Source of the DNA: Melioribacteraceae bacterium
GTDB lineage: Bacteria > Bacteroidota > Ignavibacteria > Ignavibacteriales > Melioribacteraceae
Assembly (NCBI GenBank): GCA_027036655.1
Contig: JALWEC010000272.1
Span: forward strand, 1-10,858
Length of the DNA: 10,858 nucleotides
Direction: 5' to 3'
Under the pieces are notes generated by a model, which was not told where the DNA came from, made no database searches, and worked only from the letters and a program-made list of their open reading frames with translations. The translations under genes were made by a program, and so were the position numbers. How positions within the stretch are numbered: the first letter of the stretch is position 1; every line of letters begins with the position of its first letter. Positions 7,509 to 10,858 of the stretch are shown here, piece by piece.

Positions 7509-8951
7509 TTATCCAACGCTTCCTTCAAGACTGATTTCCAGCAGCTTTTGCGCTTCAACGGCAAACTCCATCGGCAGCACGCGGAATACCTCTTTACAGA
7601 ATCCGTTTACAATCATATTCACGGCGTCTTCGGTCGGGATTCCTCTCTGGTTAAGATAAAAAATCTGATCTTCGCTAACCTTGGATGTTGTCGCTTCATG
7701 TTCAACTGTCGAAGTATTATTATCAACCTCTATATACGGAAAAGTGTGCGCGCCGCATTTGTCGCCCATCAGCATTGAATCGCACTGGGAAAAATTCCGC
7801 GCGCCTTCCGCGCTTTTGTGAACTTTAACCAATCCGCGGTAGCTGTTATCGCTGAATCCCGCCGAAATACCTTTTGAAACAATTGTGCTTCTCGTATTTT
7901 TCCCGATGTGAATCATCTTGGTTCCGGTGTCAGCCTGCTGATAATTATTTGTTACGGCAATAGAATAAAATTCGCCGATTGAATTATCTCCTTTCAGTAC
8001 ACAACTCGGATATTTCCACGTAACCGCCGAGCCGGTTTCGACTTGCGTCCAAGAAATTTTGGCGTTGGTTTCGCAAAGTCCGCGTTTTGTTACAAAGTTG
8101 TAAATTCCGCCTTTTCCATCCTTATCGCCCGGATACCAATTTTGGACTGTGGAATATTTAATCTCGGCGTTATCCATTGCAATTAGCTCAACAACCGCCG
8201 CGTGAAGCTGATTTTCGTCCCGCTGCGGCGCGGTGCAGCCTTCGAGGTAACTAACGTAACCTCCTTCGTCGGCGACAATCAGAGTTCTTTCAAACTGTCC
8301 GGTTTCCGCCGCGTTAATTCTGAAGTAAGTAGATAATTCCATCGGGCAGCGCACGCCTTTCGGAATGTAAACAAACGAGCCGTCGCTGAAAACAGCCGCG
8401 TTAAGCGCCGCGTAAAAATTATCCGTATATGGAACGACCGACCCGAGATATTTTTTCACCAAGTCGGGATGTTCCCTGACCGCTTCGGAAATAGAGCTGA
8501 AAATAACTCCTTTTTCCTTTAATGTTTCCTTAAATGTTGTAGCAACAGAAACTGAATCGAAAACCGCGTCAACGGCAACGTTGGCAAGGAGTTTCTGTTC
8601 TTCAAGGGGAATTCCGAGCTTCTCAAATGTTGCGAGAAGTTCAGGGTCAACTTCGTCAAGACTGTTAAGTTTCGGTTTCTGTTTTGGCGCTGAAAAATAT
8701 CGGATATCCTGAAAATCAGGGCTTTCGTATTTTACTTTTGCCCAAGTCGGTTCTTCAAGCGTAAGCCAATGTCTGTACGCTTTTAACCGCCATTCCAAGA
8801 GCCATTTCGGTTCCTGTTTAACTTCAGATATTTTTCTGATTATATCTTCACTTAAACCCTTTGGAAAAGCGTCTTCTTCTATTTCTGTTACAAAACCCCA
8901 TTTATATTCGGAGTTGGTAACATTTTCAATTGTCTTATTTTCTTCACTCAT
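7509..8951 (-). CDS. sufB: SufB, Fe-S cluster scaffold subunit
   Basis: Core scaffold of the SufBC2D complex, which receives sulfur from SufS and builds the nascent Fe-S cluster with SufD. It has 480 residues against 495 in E. coli. Key residues align with a constant offset of 15: C239 in [20 protein letters not shown] equals E. coli C254 (sulfur entry), C390 in FSQCDSM equals C405, and H418/E419 in VEHEATTS equal H433/E434. C399 in KCGAHTFPY is also conserved. These equivalences rest on alignment from memory. It is the first gene of the operon, with its promoter 33 nt upstream. AAGG at 8959-8962 lies seven bases before the ATG. No inteins or insertions are seen, although SufB is a frequent intein host in other bacteria. 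Confidence 0.97.
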   Translation of the reverse strand: MSEENKTIENVTNSEYKWGFVTEIEEDAFPKGLSEDIIRKISEVKQEPKWLLEWRLKAYRHWLTLEEPTWAKVKYESPDFQDIRYFSAPKQKPKLNSLDEVDPELLATFEKLGIPLEEQKLLANVAVDAVFDSVSVATTFKETLKEKGVIFSSISEAVREHPDLVKKYLGSVVPYTDNFYAALNAAVFSDGSFVYIPKGVRCPMELSTYFRINAAETGQFERTLIVADEGGYVSYLEGCTAPQRDENQLHAAVVELIAMDNAEIKYSTVQNWYPGDKDGKGGIYNFVTKRGLCETNAKISWTQVETGSAVTWKYPSCVLKGDNSIGEFYSIAVTNNYQQADTGTKMIHIGKNTRSTIVSKGISAGFSDNSYRGLVKVHKSAEGARNFSQCDSMLMGDKCGAHTFPYIEVDNNTSTVEHEATTSKVSEDQIFYLNQRGIPTEDAVNMIVNGFCKEVFRVLPMEFAVEAQKLLEISLEGSVG

Positions 8952-8976
8952 TATTTTGCCTTATTATCTTTATCTT

Positions 8977-9003
8977 ATATCTAAATATACCTATTCTGGA
9001 TAT
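8977..9003. promoter_or_regulatory. Weak dyad over the suf promoter, candidate Rrf2 operator
   Basis: ATATC at 8977-8981 and GATAT at 8999-9003 are inverted copies with 17 bases between them, and some A/T positions inside also match. The dyad covers the -10 element and most of the spacer. Size and position suit a dimeric Rrf2 regulator, but the symmetry is short and AT-rich, so chance is a real alternative. Confidence 0.25.
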
Positions 9004-9012
9004 TTTTTTCAA
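8984..9012 (-). promoter_or_regulatory. Sigma70-like promoter of the suf operon
   Basis: On the - strand, TTGAAA (9007-9012) and TATATT (8984-8989) are separated by exactly 17 bp. The -10 region continues as TATATTTAG, which also resembles the Bacteroidota TAnnTTTG element. Transcription would start near 8977, giving a leader of about 25 nt before sufB. The surroundings are strongly AT-rich. Confidence 0.65.
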
Positions 9013-9074
9013 GATTGTTTTCCCATTTAAAATAAAGCATAACATTTACTGTATTTACACATAAAACCAAAACA

Positions 9075-9102
9075 CAGTTTGCTCGCTTCACTAAGCAAAC
9101 CG
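9075..9102. repeat. Imperfect inverted repeat (hairpin), probable dispersed repeat
   Basis: CAGTTTGCT (9075-9083) and AGCAAACCG (9094-9102) pair over nine positions with one mismatch (a G-U pair on - strand RNA) around a 10-nt loop. On the - strand it is followed by TGTTTTGGTTTT, so it could act as a weak second terminator behind trpB. It lies about 60 bp upstream of the suf -35 element. The flanking TTTGTAGGACGGTTTGCTTAG reading resembles a repeat class seen between genes in this kind of genome, from memory only. Confidence 0.4.
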
Positions 9103-9194
9103 TCCTACAAAAAAATGATTATAATCCGAGATTTTCGTTTGGAAAATTTTCTAATGACAATTTTGTGATTGTTTAAAAAGTATTAAAATAACAG

Positions 9195-9223
9195 AAAAAA
9201 AAAGCCCCGGCAAAAACCGGGGC
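9195..9223 (-). terminator. Rho-independent terminator downstream of trpB
   Basis: On the - strand GCCCCGG, loop TTTTTG, CCGGGGC (9204-9223), followed by nine Ts (9195-9203). This is a textbook intrinsic terminator with a 7-bp all-G/C stem. It stops transcripts coming from trpB before the suf promoter, so the suf operon is an independent unit. It does not work as a terminator on the + strand, where no T-run follows. Confidence 0.93.
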
Positions 9224-9453
9224 AACGGCAATAATAACAACTAATTAACTAACAGGATGTATTACATAACCTATTATTTTGCCATTTTCATCTCGCTACT
9301 AGCCGGATGAAAAATCCCAAAACCGGTAATTATACCGAAATCAGAGATATTTCGATTGGCTTACCTTTTCGTCTCCAACAAAAGGCGGTTGAGGCAAGCT
9401 TGACGAATTCAATATGACAATTCTATGTTTTGCAAGGTTCTCTAATACCAAAT
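9224..9453 (-). other. Hairpin-rich 3' region of the trpB transcript
   Basis: The 230 nt between the trpB stop and its terminator hold no supportable gene. Several short perfect inverted repeats follow each other: CCTTTT/AAAAGG (9364-9369 with 9380-9385), CGAAAT/ATTTCG (9336-9341 with 9349-9354), CGGTA/TACCG (9324-9328 with 9333-9337) and TTTTCATC/GATGAAAA (9285-9292 with 9306-9313). The second and third share two bases and exclude each other. It may be a long structured 3' UTR, a 3'-derived small RNA or a decayed repeat element. Such short stems also arise by chance in AT-rich DNA. Confidence 0.3.
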
Positions 9454-10815
9454 CTATTTTTTTATTTGGGGCAAATCTGCAAAGTATCGTAAAATTGTTT
9501 CTTCGGGAAGCTGATAATCTTCAAGATTTCCCGCGATATACTGTTCGTAAGCGCCAAGATCCAAAAATCCGTGACCGGAAAGATTAAAGATAATCGTCTT
9601 TGCTTCGCCGGTTTCTTTGCACTTAAGTGCTTCGTCCATAGCCGCTTTTACTGCATGAGCGCTCTCTGGCGCGGGAAGAATTCCTTCGGCGTTAATGAAA
9701 TCACGCGCGGCATCAAAAACCTCGAGTTGATGATAGCTTCTCGCTTCAATCATTCCTTCTTCATGCAATTTTGAAACCGTGGGCGCCATACCGTGATAGC
9801 GGAGTCCGCCGGCGTGAATTTTAGGCGGAATGAAATTATGCCCGAGCGTAAACATCTTCAACAGCGGAGTAAAACCCGCCGTATCTCCGAAATCATAAGT
9901 GAATTTTCCTTTGGTAAGCGTAGGACATGAAGCAGGCTCAACGGCGATAACTTTCAAATCTTTTTTGGCGCCGCTTAGTTTATCTCGTAAAAACGGAAAA
10001 GACAAACCGGCGAAGTTACTTCCGCCTCCCGCGCTGGCGATTACTATATCGGGATATTCTCCAACCTTTTCAAGCTGAAGTCTTGCTTCCTCGCCTATTA
10101 CGGATTGGTGTGTCATCACATGATTAAGAACGCTGCCGAGCGAGTAGTTTGTTTTGTCGTCTTGCACCGCAAGTTCAATTGCCTCGCTGATTGCTATTCC
10201 CAAAGAGCCGGGGGAGTCGGGGTCTTGTTCCAGTATTTGTCTTCCCGAATTTGTTAACGGCGAGGGACTCGGATCAACTTTCGCACCGTGGAGCATCATC
10301 ATTGTTTTACGGTAAGGTTTCTGATAGTAACTTACCTTTACCATAAAAATTTGCAGTTCCAATCCAAAATGTTGCGCGGCAATCGCAAGCGCGCTTCCCC
10401 ACTGTCCGGCGCCTGTTTCCGTTACAAGGCGTTTAATTCCGGCTCTCTTGTTATAGTAAGCCTGAGCAATTGCCGTATTGGTTTTATGACTTCCGGCGGG
10501 ATTTACCCCTTCGTATTTGTAATATATTTTAGCGGGAGTGTCCAAAAACTTTTCGAGATTAAACGCGCGAAAAACAGGCGTCGGGCGGCTGATTGCGTAA
10601 ATTTCCCGCACTTCCTCGGGAATATCGATAAACCTTTCCCGACTCATTTCCTGCTCGATTAATTCCATCGGAAAAATAGCGGATAAGTCTTCCGGCGAAA
10701 TCGGCTCCTGCGTTGCGGGATTTAAAGGCATAGCGAGCGGCGAAGGCAAATCGGGAAGAATATTGTAGTACTGCTTCGGCATTTCTTTTGCTGATAAGTA
10801 AATTTTGTTGTCCAT
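9454..10815 (-). CDS. trpB: Tryptophan synthase beta chain, type 2 (TrpB2)
   Basis: PLP-dependent enzyme joining indole and serine to give tryptophan. The 453 residues and long N-terminal extension (1-75) mark the TrpB2 subfamily, against about 400 for TrpB1. Motifs are GSHKTN at 108-113 with Schiff-base lysine K111, ETGAGQWG at 133-140 (TrpB2-type W where TrpB1 has H; E133 is the catalytic acid), the PLP phosphate loop GGGSN at 263-267, [12 protein letters not shown] at 377-388 and [10 protein letters not shown] at 411-420. TrpB2 proteins generally act without a stable TrpA partner, and no trp gene adjoins it here, so it may salvage indole or serve as the only TrpB; the window cannot decide. 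The start is set by AAGGAG at 10822-10827, six bases before the ATG. The gene ends in its own terminator at 9195-9223. Confidence 0.95.
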   Translation of the reverse strand: MDNKIYLSAKEMPKQYYNILPDLPSPLAMPLNPATQEPISPEDLSAIFPMELIEQEMSRERFIDIPEEVREIYAISRPTPVFRAFNLEKFLDTPAKIYYKYEGVNPAGSHKTNTAIAQAYYNKRAGIKRLVTETGAGQWGSALAIAAQHFGLELQIFMVKVSYYQKPYRKTMMMLHGAKVDPSPSPLTNSGRQILEQDPDSPGSLGIAISEAIELAVQDDKTNYSLGSVLNHVMTHQSVIGEEARLQLEKVGEYPDIVIASAGGGSNFAGLSFPFLRDKLSGAKKDLKVIAVEPASCPTLTKGKFTYDFGDTAGFTPLLKMFTLGHNFIPPKIHAGGLRYHGMAPTVSKLHEEGMIEARSYHQLEVFDAARDFINAEGILPAPESAHAVKAAMDEALKCKETGEAKTIIFNLSGHGFLDLGAYEQYIAGNLEDYQLPEETILRYFADLPQIKK

Positions 10816-10840
10816 TTGTAACTCCTTTTTTGATTTTGTT

Positions 10841-10858
10841 AAAAATAAAAAAGCCGTG
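10841..10858 (-). terminator. Partial: 3' arm and T-tract of a terminator-like element before trpB
   Basis: On the - strand the window opens with CACGGC followed by TTTTTTATTTTT, the usual look of the descending arm and T-run of an intrinsic terminator. The matching GCCGTG arm would lie outside the window, so this is not proven. It would end the gene upstream of trpB or act as an attenuator in the trpB leader. Confidence 0.4.

Noticed and set aside
9307..9417. 36-codon + strand frame starting ATG AAA AAT in the trpB-suf spacer
   Set aside because: No Shine-Dalgarno sequence precedes the ATG, the protein resembles nothing I know, and the frame lies over hairpin-forming sequence. It may be chance or a decayed repeat.
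1..10858. Mobile element, CRISPR array, tRNA, defence or toxin-antitoxin system
   Set aside because: I looked for transposase or integrase motifs, regularly spaced repeats, tRNA-like cloverleaf ends and small two-gene cassettes, and found none. All large genes are recognisable housekeeping functions.

Overview
The window looks like an ordinary chromosomal housekeeping segment from a moderately AT-rich bacterium. SufB, SufD and TrpB2 read most like FCB-group proteins (Bacteroidota/Chlorobi/Ignavibacteria), and short hairpin-forming repeats lie between genes. My best guess is an Ignavibacteria-like genome. This is inference from protein flavour; there is no rRNA or other phylogenetic marker here.

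Layout. Bases 1-3036 (+ strand) carry an AzgA-type NCS2 purine permease and, 43 nt later, an AMP-forming acyl-CoA ligase. A convergent intergenic region (3037-3252) holds a perfect 33-bp palindrome. Bases 3253-8951 (- strand) form one complete SUF iron-sulfur cluster operon, in transcription order sufB, sufC, sufD, sufS, sufT and an Rrf2-family regulator. A good sigma70-like promoter (TTGAAA, 17 bp, TATATT) lies 33 nt before sufB. A 502-nt region (8952-9453) separates this operon from the next gene; it holds the suf promoter, a hairpin repeat, a strong rho-independent terminator pointing away from trpB, and a hairpin-rich stretch. Bases 9454-10815 (- strand) encode a stand-alone type-2 tryptophan synthase beta chain. 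The last 18 bases look like the 3' arm and T-tract of another terminator.

How the genes work together. SufS removes sulfur from cysteine, SufBCD is the scaffold/ATPase complex that builds the cluster, and SufT is a MIP18/DUF59 maturation factor. The Rrf2 protein carries three C-terminal cysteines of the kind that hold an Fe-S cluster, so it is a plausible cluster-sensing regulator of the operon that encodes it. From sufC to the regulator the genes are nearly gapless. Shine-Dalgarno sequences are embedded in the ends of the preceding genes, which fixes several starts downstream of longer TTG- or ATG-initiated readings. The one large gap, sufB to sufC, holds a repeat-like sequence.

I found no mobile element, CRISPR array, tRNA, rRNA or defence system, and no clearly novel protein system. 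The points most worth a second look are regulatory: the Rrf2 feedback arrangement and its possible operator, the repeat inside the operon, and the structured stretch after trpB.
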